Below are positions 47,162 to 59,297 of a stretch of 64,000 bases of DNA, piece after piece. Location: the NCBI GenBank assembly GCA_948474755.1, contig CAOLHI010000060.1, positions 1,090,283 to 1,154,282 on the forward strand. Reading direction: 5' to 3'. The position numbers and the translations under genes are program-made. The notes under the pieces are model-generated. The model did not search any database. It worked only from the letters and a program-made list of their open reading frames with translations, and was not told where the DNA came from. How positions within the stretch are numbered: position 1 is the first letter of the stretch; the number at the start of each line of letters is the position of its first letter. Source of the stretch: Ctenosaura bakeri. Lineage: Eukaryota; Chordata; Lepidosauria; Squamata; Iguanidae.

Positions 47162-47546
47162 GGACTTTCCACACCTTACCTTTTCTTGCTGCCATCACAT
47201 GGGAATAGTGTGAAAAGCCTCTTGCAGGGTACGTCCACTGTACTTCCCTCTGTACAATCTCCATGCCGGATGGAAGGAAGCACGATAGCTCCCTCTCTTC
47301 CTTCCACAGCACAGCTGGGTACTTTTGCAGGCTGTACTTTGGGAGGAAGTGTGGCCATCACACTTCCTGAGGTTCCACACACCAGGTAAGTGTGGAACAG
47401 ACATGGGAGGAATGTACAATCATGATTGCCACAAGATCACTATGGGAAGCGCCTTGTGATCGTGAGAACATCATGCAGAACCATCCTCGCAATCCCGTGG
47501 TGCTCCTCTGCCCATTTCACATGGGAAATGACTTGCGAAAAGGGCC
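47162..47546. mobile_element. Inverted-repeat DNA element, 385 bp, flanked by TTT
   Basis: The ends are GGACTTTCCACACCTTACC and ACTTGCGAAAAGGGCC, with TTT on both sides (47,159-47,161; 47,547-47,549). The interior includes cacagctgggtacttttgca and cacacaccaggtaagtgtgg and a set of short inverted repeats (caatcatgattg near 47,418). Less GC-rich than the 40-42 kb copies. No coding capacity. Confidence 0.8.
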
Positions 47547-47549
47547 TTT

Positions 47550-48314
47550 GTCTTTTAACACAGACTGATGGTGTGTCCCTAGAAGATGCCAGACCATCAG
47601 TCTTCTTACCAAACCACACCTCAGAGGTCTGCCTGTAAAATGGTAGTTGCTCTAAGGCTGTCCTTCCCTTATTCTCTATTTCATTCTTTTGAATTTCACA
47701 CTAATAGAAGTTAGAAATGTTTGGGGGCTGGGACATGGAGATAGGAAGTTTTGGAATTCATTTGTTTTGGACTTGGCCATGTAGCACTAACACATTACAT
47801 GCCAAGCTTTTGTGACAGGTAGACAACTGAATAAAAAGGTCAAGCAACAGACATTACACAAAATATCACCACAAGACATCCCACTGTGTAGTTAAAAAAA
47901 AACCTTAAACACAAGGAAAGGAATCCTGCAAGGACAGAAACAAACAAACAAATAAAAAAATCGGGAGGGGTGTCTGATGATCTCCTATATAGCTACATTT
48001 TCAGCCAAGGTCCAATTTTCTCTGAGTAGTGTGTGCATATGTCTCCGTATTAAGCTGTAATTGGCCTTGACAGACTATGAATCCAACTAGAGAAAATCCA
48101 AGCAATGTGGATAAACATAATTATAAAAACTGCCTTATTTGCTTTTTTCTCCTCTGGACGACAGTATTTGGGGACTTCATTTGTTTCCCACAGCACGTAG
48201 GGAAAATGGCAGAGAGGAAGGCTAAACATTCTATCTTTGTTCACATTTTTCCCATGGAGGCAACAGTTGAAATGTTCTTTACAAAGTAAGCTGCACTGAA
48301 TGGAATGGAACTTG
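47550..48314. other. No gene recognised
   Basis: Unassigned DNA. Confidence 0.5.
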
Positions 48315-48510
48315 TGGCTGTGTGCATTCAAGTTACTTCTGACTTATGGTTCTCCAAAAACAAACTTACCATGGGATTTTCATGGCAAGATTTGTTCAGT
48401 GGGGGTTTGCCTTTGCCTTCCTCTGAGGCTGAGAGAATGTGACTTTCCATGGCTAGGTGACTTCAGAGTCACAGTCCAAGAGTCAAATCACTGCAACATG
48501 CTGGGTCAGT
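48315..48510 (-). mobile_element. tRNA-derived SINE (reptile type), antisense, internally deleted
   Basis: The plus strand carries gttacttctgacttatggtt, catggcaagatttgttcagt, gccttcctctgaggctgaga and agagtcacagtccaagagtc, the reverse complement order of the SINE. Part of the tRNA-like head with box B is missing between ggtgacttcag and agtcacag. Confidence 0.75.
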
Positions 48511-48756
48511 GAAACTTATTTTTGATTATACATAAATAAACTAATACAATAAAATCAGATTGTACTGCACATTTCATAGTGTCCTCAGATTTGTTTGTGG
48601 GGTGGCTTTTGCATTTTTTAAAGGAAAAAAATGCAAAGAAAAACTGTATGGCGTGGTACACATATTTTGAACCTGAAAATATATAGTTTCAAGGGTTTAG
48701 GGACCCATGAAGAGAAGGAGCAGATAGTTCAGTGTACACAGTGTGAAATATAAGTA

Positions 48757-49149
48757 CAGTCATCTCTCCACATTTGCTAATGTTTGGGGCACAGGACCTC
48801 ATGATAGTGGAAAAATTGTGAATAACTTTAGACCCTCCCAAGCCATGTCTAACACAAATACAAAAAAAAAAAAATGTGGTCACCATATTCAACCCACCAT
48901 GGATTCCGTTGAGGCATCAGGGTTCCTTCACAAGGAAGAAGTGGGTGGCTGGTGGGGTTTACTCTCACCTCCACTGGTGCCCCACACTATTTTTAATGGG
49001 GATTTACAAGCCTTGTTTATAGTTTCTCAGTCTCATGAAGCTTGCAGTCCCTATTAAAATGGGACAGAGCAGCAGCAGAGGTGACAGCAAATAATCCATG
49101 AATAATCAAATCCACAAAAGTGAAACCCACAAATGTGGAGGGCTGACTG
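48757..49149. mobile_element. Tigger-like (pogo/mariner) non-autonomous element, 393 bp, TA-flanked
   Basis: The left end CAGTCATCTCTCCACATTTG and right end CAAATGTGGAGGGCTGACTG are inverted repeats, each flanked by TA (48,755-48,756; 49,150-49,151). The form CAGTCxxCCCTCCxxATTTG followed by a second inner inverted stretch (ttgtgaataact / tccatgaataatca) recalls MER2/Tigger ends. There is no transposase frame. Confidence 0.8.
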
Positions 49150-49404
49150 TATTATAAAAATGGAAATGTTATTCTGTTTAATCTTTAATATAACTTTTCA
49201 TAGCCAAGAAAGTTGATGGTTGTGCCTTTGACTTGCCTGTGCTTCTGCAAGTACACCAGGTTCACTCATTTGCTAAAGCAGTCTTCTGACACATACAAAG
49301 CAAGTTGACTTCACCACATATTGTGTGTGAGAGGGATGAGGACTGGGTCATGAACAGAAGAATATCATCCATGTATGCACACACATATGCACACACTTAT
49401 GAGT

Positions 49405-49441
<37 letters not shown>

Positions 49442-50634
49442 TATACATATCAAAAGAAATGTTCTTCTTCCAGCTACTGACCTTCACTGAAGAACTGACA
49501 TCATTGCAGAAGCCTGTGAAGAACAAAATCCATTGTGAATAGTCAGGTAGTATCAAGGACAAAATAGAAAGCAATTGAAAGTACTAAAAAAAGGAGATGT
49601 TGATGAGAACAACAAATAACAGAAAAACTTGAGAAAGCATAGTAGTAAAGAAATAACCACAACAGTCAGGTTAATAATCAAATATAGTCTGTAAGATTAA
49701 TACTGTTATGGAAAAGAATGAATGTGTTTGTATGTGTATATATTCATTCTTTCATTCATATATATGTGTGTGTATACACACATACACACACACAAATGCA
49801 CATTGCTTTTTTTAAAATACTTTACAAGCAAAAGTTGTAAGAAATTCAAAGGGAAAACATCCTACAAAGGTAAGAGCAGTTATACATTCTCATTGCATCC
49901 TCACTAACAAAACAGAAGCATATATTTACCTAATGCAGTGATCAATTTTCTTGGCACAGTAGGGGGAAAAAGAATTAAAATGTATGCAAATAGCTGTGTA
50001 ATTGGTAGAGAAGTGCCTAATGCTAATATTCATAATAATATTTGATTTGGATTTAGGAGACCAACATTTAAATAATAATGCAAATACTACAAAAGGAGCA
50101 CTTCACATGACTACAGAAGCATACTGAAATGCACATTTTTCACATGAACAAGAATGAGATGCAAGGAATGTTAGCAGATCTGACATTGACCAGGAGCTTC
50201 ATGGTTTTAGCTGCTTCTTTAGGCCTATATTTTAAGCAGAATAACAGGTAATGGATGACATGAAGTAAAATAATAAAAATATAAATAAATTTTAATAGTA
50301 AAGAGATTGTGTATCTGTACATGTGAAGGTCTATCTGCCTGTTCAATAGCCCAAAGACTGTAGGAAACCTAGATTTCCCCCAACTATTAAGGAAACCAAA
50401 AAGTACACATCTCAGGAATACTTAAGAAAAACAGACTGATTGATTTTAATAAATTAAAAACTGTAGCTGACAACACCTCACTGAGTGATGTTGAGTCACT
50501 AGGCCATTACATGGCTAGGGATGTAATTATTTACTAAGTATTTACACAAAGTTAGCATTGAATAATTTCAGCAATTTTGTTCTCACTATGAGAAAGTATT
50601 CAAAATCCATCCAGTTTTTGAAGGCTACTTGCAA
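49150..50634. other. No gene recognised; (GA)n and (TG/CA)n tracts
   Basis: Unassigned AT-rich DNA with a (GA)n tract at 49,409-49,440 and an alternating TG/TA/CA tract at 49,735-49,795. Confidence 0.55.
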
Positions 50635-51060
50635 TATGGAACTTATTCTGTGCAAAATTCACATACAATTGTTTTGTGCAGAAAGCAGCATTTTTGTGTG
50701 TGCTAGAAACAGTGTTTCTGCATGGAGATTAATATTTCAACACAGAAATATTAATTCCTGAGCAGAAAAGGTGTGCATGTGTGAATTTTACATAAAACAA
50801 ATCCCCAATTACAGCCTTTTTTTTTCTGCACAGGAAATAGCATTCTCTTTTCTGGATTTAATATTTCTATATTGTAATATTAATTTCCAGTCTCACAAAG
50901 CTTGCAGTCCCTATTAAAATGGGACAGGGCAGCAGCAGAAAAAGTTGTTTTTGTTTTAAAAGTCCTGAACTGCAAAGATTCGCATCAGTTCAGGATTCTT
51001 ATTGACAGCATTTCTCAATATTTAAAAACATGTTTTTTGACCATTTTTCAAAAAATTTTC
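50635..51060. repeat. TTTTCTGCA-rich unclassified repeat copy with an embedded Tigger fragment
   Basis: It starts tggaacttattctgtgcaaa and carries many TGCAGAAA-type words to 50,850. The tail cagttcaggattcttattga then catttctcaatatttaaa (50,985-51,030) resembles 318-375 of the first copy. Between them, 50,888-50,937 is a 50-bp piece of the Tigger-like element (47 of 50 bases match 49,028-49,077). Confidence 0.6.
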
Positions 51061-52858
51061 CATCTCCATATGTAATAGACATCAGGCTCCTCAGGAGTAA
51101 GAGAACTTCTCAAAAGTAGCAGATATCCTCAAAAATAAAGGGTCTCCCAAACAGCAGGTAGTCTCAAAGTTGTGCCTGACTTTCAGTAGGGTTGTAGAGA
51201 TTCAAGCTACAAAAACTTTTGTTCTGGAAACAACACCGGTTGGCTGATTGTGTAATTCAACTTCTTGGAAGATCTCTCTATTTCTGATTTTGAGTAGGTA
51301 TGTGCATTCATAATGTATGTGTGCAAGAGAGATTGTAGGGGGAGCAACAGAGAGACAGGCATGCAAATACAGAAAGAGAGAATGAGAACTTCTGCTTCTT
51401 GCTACATATTTCCTGTATTCTATTCTATGGCTGAGGATTTTGCTTGCATTGAGAGGTGGGATGTGTGTGTGTGTGAGAGAGACAGAGAGAGAGAGTGCAT
51501 TTATATACATTAAAATAGACATATGTCCCCCTCTCAGATGGTACTTACTTTCTGAGTTCACATGCATGTGATTTTCATTGTCCATAAGTTTTTTACAATA
51601 AAAGTTATGTACAAGGTGGAAAGCCTTCTTCATATGCACAGAAAATTCTAGTCTTCAGATCCCTTTCTGAAAACAGAAAGGTGCTCTGGAGAGGTATTAT
51701 TTGTGTCATTGCTATTATAATATCCTCATCCTATCACTATTGTTAACATTTAGCTTTTTAAACTTTTTTTTAAGCATACAAAACATCATTCCTAAAGGTG
51801 TATTGGATTTGTTTCTCTTTCTCTTTTGTTATTTCTTCTTTTATAAAACTTAGTGTGTGACTTAGTGGATTTAAAAAAATATCAGCAGAACTTGCTGCTG
51901 TGTGTTGTTTAGCCTATTGTATGATTCATTGAATCTTTAATTGGAATAGTCATTGAATGGTTTGGAAATATTGTTATTGTGCTGAAGGTGTATAGTAGGA
52001 TGGAGAATGAAAAAGACAACCATGAAAGGAGAAAAATTAGAGATAGAGGCGAGCAGAGAGAATGAGAGAGAGAGATCACAGGGATGAGGGTGAGAAAGGA
52101 AGGAAGGACAAAACCAAGTACTTTTGCTGGTAAGTAAATTCATTTCCAAGTGAAGGAATTAAACTTCAGTAGGGTAAGATGCCAGAAGCTGTTTTCACCA
52201 GTCTTCCCAGCAGTTTTCTATCTCTTTCTTTGGGAAAGTGAATTGGGAGGAATAAATTGTAATCTTGGGTAGGGTGGGTAAATTGTTGCTCTCAAGACAT
52301 TGCTGGAATGCATCTACTACTCAATCTAGCCAGGATAGCTAATCTTAATGTTTTATTACTTGCCACTACTGCAAGCCAATTTGTAGTCACCTGTTATTGA
52401 ATTTCAGAAGAAACTCTGGCATTAAGTCAGAGAGGGGCTATATTCTCCCCCAACTTGTATGGGAAGGGGATGGCAAGTTTTTATTTGATGATGCAGCTCT
52501 AGCTGAGTCAGATTGTGCACCAACCGATATAAGGTAGGGCAGCCCAAATTTTGACCCTGTTTCCATGAGAGTGACCCAAGAAGAAAGAATTCAGGAATGT
52601 TTTCCATTTACACACCTCATAATACAGATTTTACAGAGAGGATGGCATTTAAAGAGGACACAGCCCACCATTTTCCTCACATTCCACATCAAAGGGGGGA
52701 CATTGCCTCTCTTCTTTTGTTCCATCTTTGTGTCAAGCAGGACCATCACCCCAGGGAAGCCTTTTGTCCTTTCTGATCTAGCACCAATGTTTGCTAACCT
52801 CTCACCTGGCAGCACAATGCATTTTTTTACAAGCTTTCCTTGCAATGGCTTAAATACC
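51061..52858. other. No gene recognised
   Basis: Unassigned DNA with a GT/GA tract near 51,460-51,495. Confidence 0.5.
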
Positions 52859-53090
52859 CTAAAGGGATGTCATCTGATCTTAGAAGGTAAGCAGGGTTAG
52901 CTCTGGTTACTATTGGGATGGGAGACTGCCAAAGAGTGCCAGGTGTTGTAAATTGTATTTCAGAGGAAAGAACTGGCAAAACCACTTCTGAGTATAAATT
53001 GATTCAGTATAAATTGAAAATCCTATGAAATTCTTGGGGCTGTCATATGTTGACAGGCAACTAGAAGGCACACACACATAAACACACACA
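52859..53090 (+). mobile_element. 5S-rRNA-headed SINE (5S-Sauria type)
   Basis: The head reads catctgatcttagaaggtaa, gcagggttagctctggttac and tattgggatgggagactgcc, closely following 5S rRNA with its internal RNA polymerase III promoter (GGATGGGAGAC). The body has aactggcaaaaccacttctg and tgaaaatcctatgaaattct. The tail is ggctgtcatatgttgacagg, then acacacac. The order is that of the squamate 5S-Sauria SINE. Confidence 0.85.
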
Positions 53091-54011
53091 TACTTGCAGC
53101 TGGGCAACATATATCTCGACTGTCATTTCCAGGTTCCCTCCATGGAAAGTCAGGGATCTTTCTGAAGAATGTTCAGGCAAAGAAGCCAGGAAAAGCACCC
53201 CAACTGCTGCAGAGGTTGCAGGACATTGAATTGCCCCCTGGATGAGAAAGTCCAGAAGAAAGGTTTTGGACTAGCTGGAGACCTTGGAAAGGCAGTGTGA
53301 TTTGGAAAGTTCTTTTCCATTATTGTCTAAGAAGATCACTAAACCTTTTGATAAGACTTCTGAGGTAAATCTTTAAAAGGAGTATTTTGCTGATTTTCAG
53401 GCTTTGGACGAGGCTCAACATCAGGAAGATCAGCTCCTGTCATATAAATTGGGAAGTAGTATCTATTGTAACATAGGTAGTAGATGAAAGGGAGGTAGAA
53501 AGCATGAGTGTTAATAGTGTATCCATTACTAAATGCTGCATGCAACAATATATCAATTGCCAATTGATGTTTGCAACTTGCATCTGGGTATGGGTTCAAA
53601 AGGCATCAAGGTGCCAAAGGAGGTGATCTGGGAACAGTTAATGTCCAGAGCATCTGGCATAAAGGTGGGAGCGATGAGATCAGAAGGATGGAATGTGAAA
53701 CTAATGGAAAAGTGTTACGGGAACAAACAGGGACAAGATAAAAGGACAGGAGCGGGCTGGGTTCCCAAGATGAAAGTTATATAAATGCTGGGAGTGTCTG
53801 GGAAACTATGGTTCTGTTGAGGTGATGTGACTTTATGACTTTCAGCAACCATTGCCATGCGTGATTAAATATGTATATCAAGTTATAAAACCTTTTACCA
53901 GTGAACGCATATCAGTCTCAGCAACACTTGGGAAGTTGCTGTTTTGCTTGCTAATTTCAAATGAACACTTCTGCAGAACCTTCTGCAGAACCTCTGAGAG
54001 CAAATTAGCCA

Positions 54012-54042
<31 letters not shown>

Positions 54043-54274
54043 CAGAGTGGAGCATCACCCAGCTGGCCCATTTCCAATGGCTTTGGAAGACTTTGTATCT
54101 GCAAGTGAGCCATTTTGTCCCATTCAGTCTTCATCAGTCTCTTTGAGGGTGATGTTGGGGAACCAACCTAAAGTCCAGGACTGATTCTACAGAAAAAAAC
54201 ATTAATGTGATTTCTTAGCAAAGCTGTTAACTTACCTAAGTTATCATCCGTTCCAACTAAAGTGAGATTCAAAG
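53091..54274. other. No gene recognised; (CA)n tract
   Basis: Unassigned DNA. A (CA)n tract lies at 54,012-54,040. Confidence 0.5.
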
Positions 54275-54942
54275 CAAAGCCACAGAGTTCTGTCATATTT
54301 ATCAATGATATGGATGAGGGAATAGAGGGTATTCTTATCAAATTTGCAGATGACAAAAAATAAGAAGGGTAGCTAAAACCCCAGAAAACAGGATCAGAAT
54401 TCAAAATGACCTTAATAGATTAGAGAGAGAATTTTAACAGAGAGAAATGTAAGGTACTACACTTGGATAGAAAAAAAAAATGCACAGATATCAGATGGGT
54501 GACACCTAGCTTGACTGAAGTGCATGTGAAAAGGATCTGGGAGCCTTAGTAGACCATACACTGAACATGAATCAATTATGTGATGCAGCAGCTTAAAAAA
54601 AGCCAATGTGACTCTGGGTTATATTAATAGGAGTATAGTGTCTAGGTCAAGGGAAGTGATAGTATCACTCTACTTTGGTCAGACTCACCTGGAATACTGT
54701 GTTCAATTCTGGGTACCACAGTTTATGAAGGATATTTACAAGCTGGAACATGTCCAGAGAGGGGCAGTCAAAATGGTAGAAGGTCTGGAAACCATGTCTT
54801 ATGAGGAGTGGCTTAGGGACCTGGATATGTTTAGCCTGTAAAACAGAAGCTTAAGTAACAACATGATAGCTATGTTTAAATATTTGAAGACATAATGTAT
54901 GGACGATAGAGAAAGCCTATTTCCTGTTGCTCAAGAGACTAT

Positions 54943-56275
54943 GGCCCTTTTCGCATGGCATTTGCCATGTGAAAGAGGGCCTGGAGCATCACGTGATTGC
55001 GAGGAGTGGTCTGCACGATGCACTCACAATTCCACGATGCTCCAGGGGCTGGCAGGGGTCTGTTACCCTGTTTACTGGGGGTCCCAGGAGGGACACCTAA
55101 ATAACCTTACAATTACACAAGATGGGGAAATTAGTCAAGAGCACTGGTTGGCGCTACGAGACGTAGGGTAACGCAGCAGGATCTTGTAACCCAATGTTTA
55201 CAGGATCAGGCCAATTCAAGAAGCAAACCATTTTGGAAATAATGAATGATCTTTATTAAATACAGGCACACAATGTAAGCAACTCAATCACACAGATAAC
55301 TAAGGAAAATAAAGGTGTGAGTAGGATAGCAGGATTTTCAGAGGGGTAGTAGATTCGGGTGATACAAAACCTGTTCCTGAAGCCTGGAAAGAATAGAGAG
55401 CGATGCTGGGATTCGATGTGGCTCAGCATGTGGAGCTGAGGGGAAGCTCGCCAAGCAAAGTGGCAGCAAGGTGGTCTGGAACTCAGGAGCAATCCGAGGA
55501 AGGTCTCAGAATCAGGGATTTTTATAAAGAGAAATGTAACTGTAGGCTATGCCGTACTTGGGGAAAACAATGAGTTTTGGGTGTGGGACAAAGCTTTGGA
55601 AAGGTCAAAACTTAGCATGACTGAGTTAAATCCAAATCGACAAAGAGTTAGCGGGTATGCAAATGCAGAGTGCTTGGCATTTGAGTATTCAGCTTGCCAA
55701 GTTACCTGCTGAGGGCAGGGAGTCCTTTGTAGACATCGTGCATACATAATGAGGGTGTTTGCAGAGAGGTCTCCTAAAGCAGTGATCTGGCTGTTTCTGG
55801 CCTGCCTGGGTGGAGAATGGAATGTCCAGTGATGAGTGGCTGAGCCTAGTTCTGTGCTTGTCCAGGGGTCTCACAAACACGTGGAGAGGGGTGGTGTATG
55901 AGAACCGAATTATTGATATCAAAATTATATCTAGGGGTATCTCCATGGAGGTCTAAACTGCAGTAACAGGCCGATCACACACCTTTTCATTTTCGGCTCG
56001 AAGCTGAAAATGGTGTGCTATAGCACATTGCTCTAGGGCCCCGTGCACACTTACCTGGCATACAGAGCCTCTGGAGCTGGGCCGGTCACACTTCCTGCCC
56101 CAGTGCAGCCTGGGAAGGTCCCAGGCTGTACTGTGGAAAGAAGAGGTGGGATTCTCGTGCAAAAGGCAGCTCGTCTACAGCAGAAGCAGCAGGGAAGGGA
56201 GAGCCTTTTGGCAGAAGCTGCTTGCGCAATCCCCTGCACCCCAGCACCAGAACAAGGTAAGGTGCGGAAAGGGCC
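54943..56275. mobile_element. Inverted-repeat DNA element nested in CR1 and itself split by a solo LTR
   Basis: It begins GGCCCTTTTCGCATGG and ends AAGGTGCGGAAAGGGCC. Its own length without the LTR is about 425 bp. Flanks are TAT (54,940-54,942) and TAG (56,276-56,278), a 3-bp duplication with one change; counting TAG once restores the CR1 wording. The left part has a perfect hairpin (CATGGCA/TGCCATG near 54,954). The right part has ttttcggctcgaagctgaaa and cagtgcagcctgggaaggtc, shared with sister copies, and GGTAAG 21 bp from its right end. Confidence 0.85.
55061..55968 (-). mobile_element. Solo LTR, 908 bp (LTR family A, copy 2)
   Basis: On the minus strand it begins TGTTACTGCAG and ends CAGGGTAACA, the same termini as the 19,662 copy. 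It aligns with that copy along its length, including the TATAAAA (55,520-55,526) and AATAAA (55,252-55,257). It lacks the 88-bp duplication of copy 1. It splits the inverted-repeat element at 54,943-56,275. The 4-bp flanks GGTC and GGCC differ by one base, so a target duplication is only suggested. Confidence 0.85.
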
Positions 56276-56512
56276 TAGGATACAGAGCAACAGCTTCAAA
56301 CTTCAAAGATATTCTATCTAAACATTAGGAAGAACTTTCTGACAGTAAGAGCAGTTCAACACTGGAAAATAGTGCCTTGGAGTATGGTGGAGTTTTCAAA
56401 CAGAAGTTGGATGGGCATCTGTCAGGAATGCTTTGACAGTATATTCTGCATGACAGGAGTTGAACTCATTGGCTCTTTTTTCCCCTACCTCTAGAGGTAG
56501 AGGTAGGGAAAA

Positions 56513-56908
56513 AAAATCTGAAGAACATGTAGGGAGACCAAAAGAACCTCATTTGACTAATTTTTGTTCCTCTTTTACTGAGCCCAAGTTAATTATAATT
56601 TTCAGCTCTGTCCTTCAGAGACAAAGACAAGATTGAGCATAGGCCTTTTGAGAAGTGTACGTTCATTTCAGGGGAGGAAAAAGCTGCAAAACAAATTGAC
56701 CCACTACAAAGTTTCTTTATAGGGTCCCTTCCAGGAGAGAGAGATCTCCAAAGCATTTTGGATGCAAGAAAAGGCCTTCAAATTTTCTAGCTGCTTTGCT
56801 TGGGCTCGTCCCACCTTTCCACTGCTATCTGCTGTCTAATTGCATACAGCCTTCTTTCAATATCTGTAAAGCAGCTTCCAAGCAGTTGAGGGAAGTCAAA
56901 CTAATAAG
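56513..56908. other. No gene recognised
   Basis: Short unassigned stretch. Just before it, 56,484-56,512 contains a perfect 16-bp palindrome, CTACCTCTAGAGGTAG. Confidence 0.5.
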
Positions 56909-56981
56909 CTCCTTCCTTCCTTCCTTCCTTCCTTCCTTCCTTCCTTCCTTCCTTCCTTCCTTCCTTCCTTCCTTCCTTCCT
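56909..56981. repeat. (TTCC)n microsatellite
   Basis: About 18 tandem units. Confidence 0.95.
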
Positions 56982-59297
56982 TTTTAAAGTCATTTTCTAT
57001 ATCAGAAAATTTAGCCCCATTTTTGGATTCCATCCCTGAATAAAAATCACTAAATTAAGTTACAATGAATTACAGTCAGTCCTACCATAAGGCAGAGTGA
57101 GTTGTGCACCTTCCGTAACAGATGTTAGAATCTGGAAGCCTCTTCTGCCTCCTCAAAGAGAGGTCAGACCTATGTATACCACACATTATAACTGGACTTG
57201 CCCAACCCAAAACAAGCCCAGTGCATCAGGTTGGGCTGAGCATGTCATTTCATCACCAGTACTGAAATATGTGTCAAATGCCAATCCAGCTAGTTTTTAT
57301 AAATGGAATGGAGAGAGCACACCATCATGCCTCAGTCAGCAAAATATCTTGAGCCATCTTTCCAGTGGATTGAATTTTGTCTATTAAAATCAATAGCATG
57401 ATAATTGTGGGGGAAGGGGGGATATCCCTTCCCAAACTGACCAGGACAAGCAAATTGTTGAAACAAGTTAACAAATGAAACAAGGCAGTAAGAGTGTCCA
57501 GACTATTCTAACATGAGAAAGCATGCTTTGGGATAATATAGTTTCCTATTTGATTTAGTTGTTTGTATGGTTTCCTATTTTACCTATCTTCCTGGAAAAT
57601 TTAGGCTGAAATCCCAAGCTTATCTATCTGGACGTAAGTCCCACTGATGAGAATTTTGCTTCTGACAAAGAATTGCACTTTTTGTATGACAGAGCTGGAA
57701 AATAAAAATATATGGTTTCATTCCAACTGCTCTTGAACACAAATGCAAATTTAATTCAACTTCTAAAATGTTTGCAAGTCTGCAACCCTGATCTATGTTG
57801 CCCCATAAACAAGTTATAATGAGCCATAACCATATTTTCAGTTTTTCCAGAAGCACTGCAGTTGAGAGAACCTTTTTAAAAATGCCTTTCCCTTCCATCT
57901 AACAGGTCCATAGACAGTTATGTTGTGTTATGCAAAGTGCTGAGCAAAAGAGGGTAGGTATGGTAAGCCCAAATAGATTTCTGCCCAGTGTCAGTACACG
58001 ATCATTTATTTTGTATGGAAAATACATGTGTATATACAGATATGACCCTGGGGAATGTTGAAAAATATCCAAAATATGCATAGGTATGTGTTTTAAAGCC
58101 TCATGTAGCCCATGGTCTGCCCTCCTCAGGCAGATTCCAAGCCCTTGCCTAATACTCAGCTTTCATGTTTTTAAATTTTAAAAATAAAGTCCCTATTCTC
58201 TCTGTTTGAGAAGTATAAGGGAAAAAATGTATAGGCAGTTTTCTGCTTACAATCATCATGAAGTTAAACCATGTTCAGATATTCAGGACAGAATTAATCT
58301 GAATATTTGGGAGAGGGAGCCCCACCTCTTTCCTTGTAGCAAACCCCATGTGGAGAATGACAGCTTTCAGGACTGTGTTTCTACATGTGCAGCACCTCTG
58401 TTTGACTGGAAACCCTGTTTTTCCTAAAAAGTAGTGAGCTGACCCTAGTTTAAATTGTACCCTGGGTAATCAGATTAGCATGGGCAGTATAAGGGTTTAT
58501 GGAGGCTGGGGCAGGTATGCTATTGAAGGTCATACTCCTCGTACTCCTACTCGTCTTCTCTTTCTCATTATTATTTCTCATCAGCCTTTCCCTAAGGATC
58601 AAAGCCATGCATGTATGTGCAAACACACGTGGAACAGAGTTGTTCCAAGCAGCAAGGGGACAACCCAAAACTCTAGTCCCTGACTACATACATAATACAC
58701 ATACATGAAAATCTAACAAAGATGTCACAAGGCATGCAGGAAAAAGATTTTTTAAATGGTTCTATACTACTCAGGAATCGCCGTTCTTCTTATTATTCAA
58801 GTGTTTGTTGTGGTTCCACTATCTATTCGATTGTTGGCTACATTGTCTAAATTGGGTTCATTTTCTAACTCAGATGTTTCACTGATACAAGGAGCTTTGA
58901 TATTGACTGTAAGTTGGCCTATTGGACAATGCGTTGGGCAGCTTGGCTCTTTCTGATTCTATCACTGAGGCAACAGCATCTTTTTACTTGGTTATCATGA
59001 TAGCGCGCGTGTGTGTGTGTGCACATACTGCTTAGAATGTATTTATCTGTTTATCAGTGGAAGGGGTTCTAGTGTGCTAAATCTGGTTCTTTTCATGCTT
59101 TTACTGTTTCTTTGAGATTCCTCCCAATCTGTTTGCATGTTAGCAACTCAGTTCGTGGAGTACTTGTGGCCTGGCTTGATGCTAGTGATAAAAAGAATAT
59201 TCTATTGCAAGACAAAAAGGGGAAAAATGAAAATTGTGTTTCTGTAGTGTTGAGAAACCCAAGAATTCTGGCGTGACAAGAAATCTTTGAGGTTCAG
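56982..59297. other. No gene recognised with confidence
   Basis: Unassigned DNA. It includes a GT tract near 58,985-59,022 and the small hydrophobic frame listed at 58,499. Confidence 0.5.
58499..58708 (+). other. Small hydrophobic open frame, doubtful
   Basis: 69 codons beginning ATG GAG. Residues 8-31 are almost purely hydrophobic (LLKVILLVLLLVFSFSLLFL) followed by positively charged residues, the shape of a signal anchor. The rest (HVCANTRGTELFQ) is polar. The start context is weak, nothing nearby supports a gene, and the hydrophobic run comes from a low-complexity CTCCTCGTACTCCTACTC stretch, so chance is the likelier explanation. I recognise no family. Confidence 0.12.

Larger units (their letters stand above)
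54275..56480 (+). mobile_element. CR1 LINE 3' part, split by a nested insertion
   Basis: 54,275-54,939 carries the CR1 ORF2 C-terminal half in decayed form: [44 protein letters not shown] and ETMSYEEWLRDLDMFSL. It breaks off in the middle of the CR1 phrase that reads gagaccaggacaagg in the 29.9-kb copy. It resumes at 56,276 (taggatacagagcaacagct) and continues through ttaggaagaactttctgaca to about 56,480 with the end of the 3' region; the octamer tail is not preserved. The RT part has several stops and frameshifts, and the text just before the FADD motif is deleted. The gap holds the 54,943-56,275 element. Confidence 0.88.

Noticed and set aside
52859..52950. Functional 5S rRNA gene
   Set aside because: Only part of the 5S-like sequence is present, it is diverged, and it is followed by a SINE body and tail.
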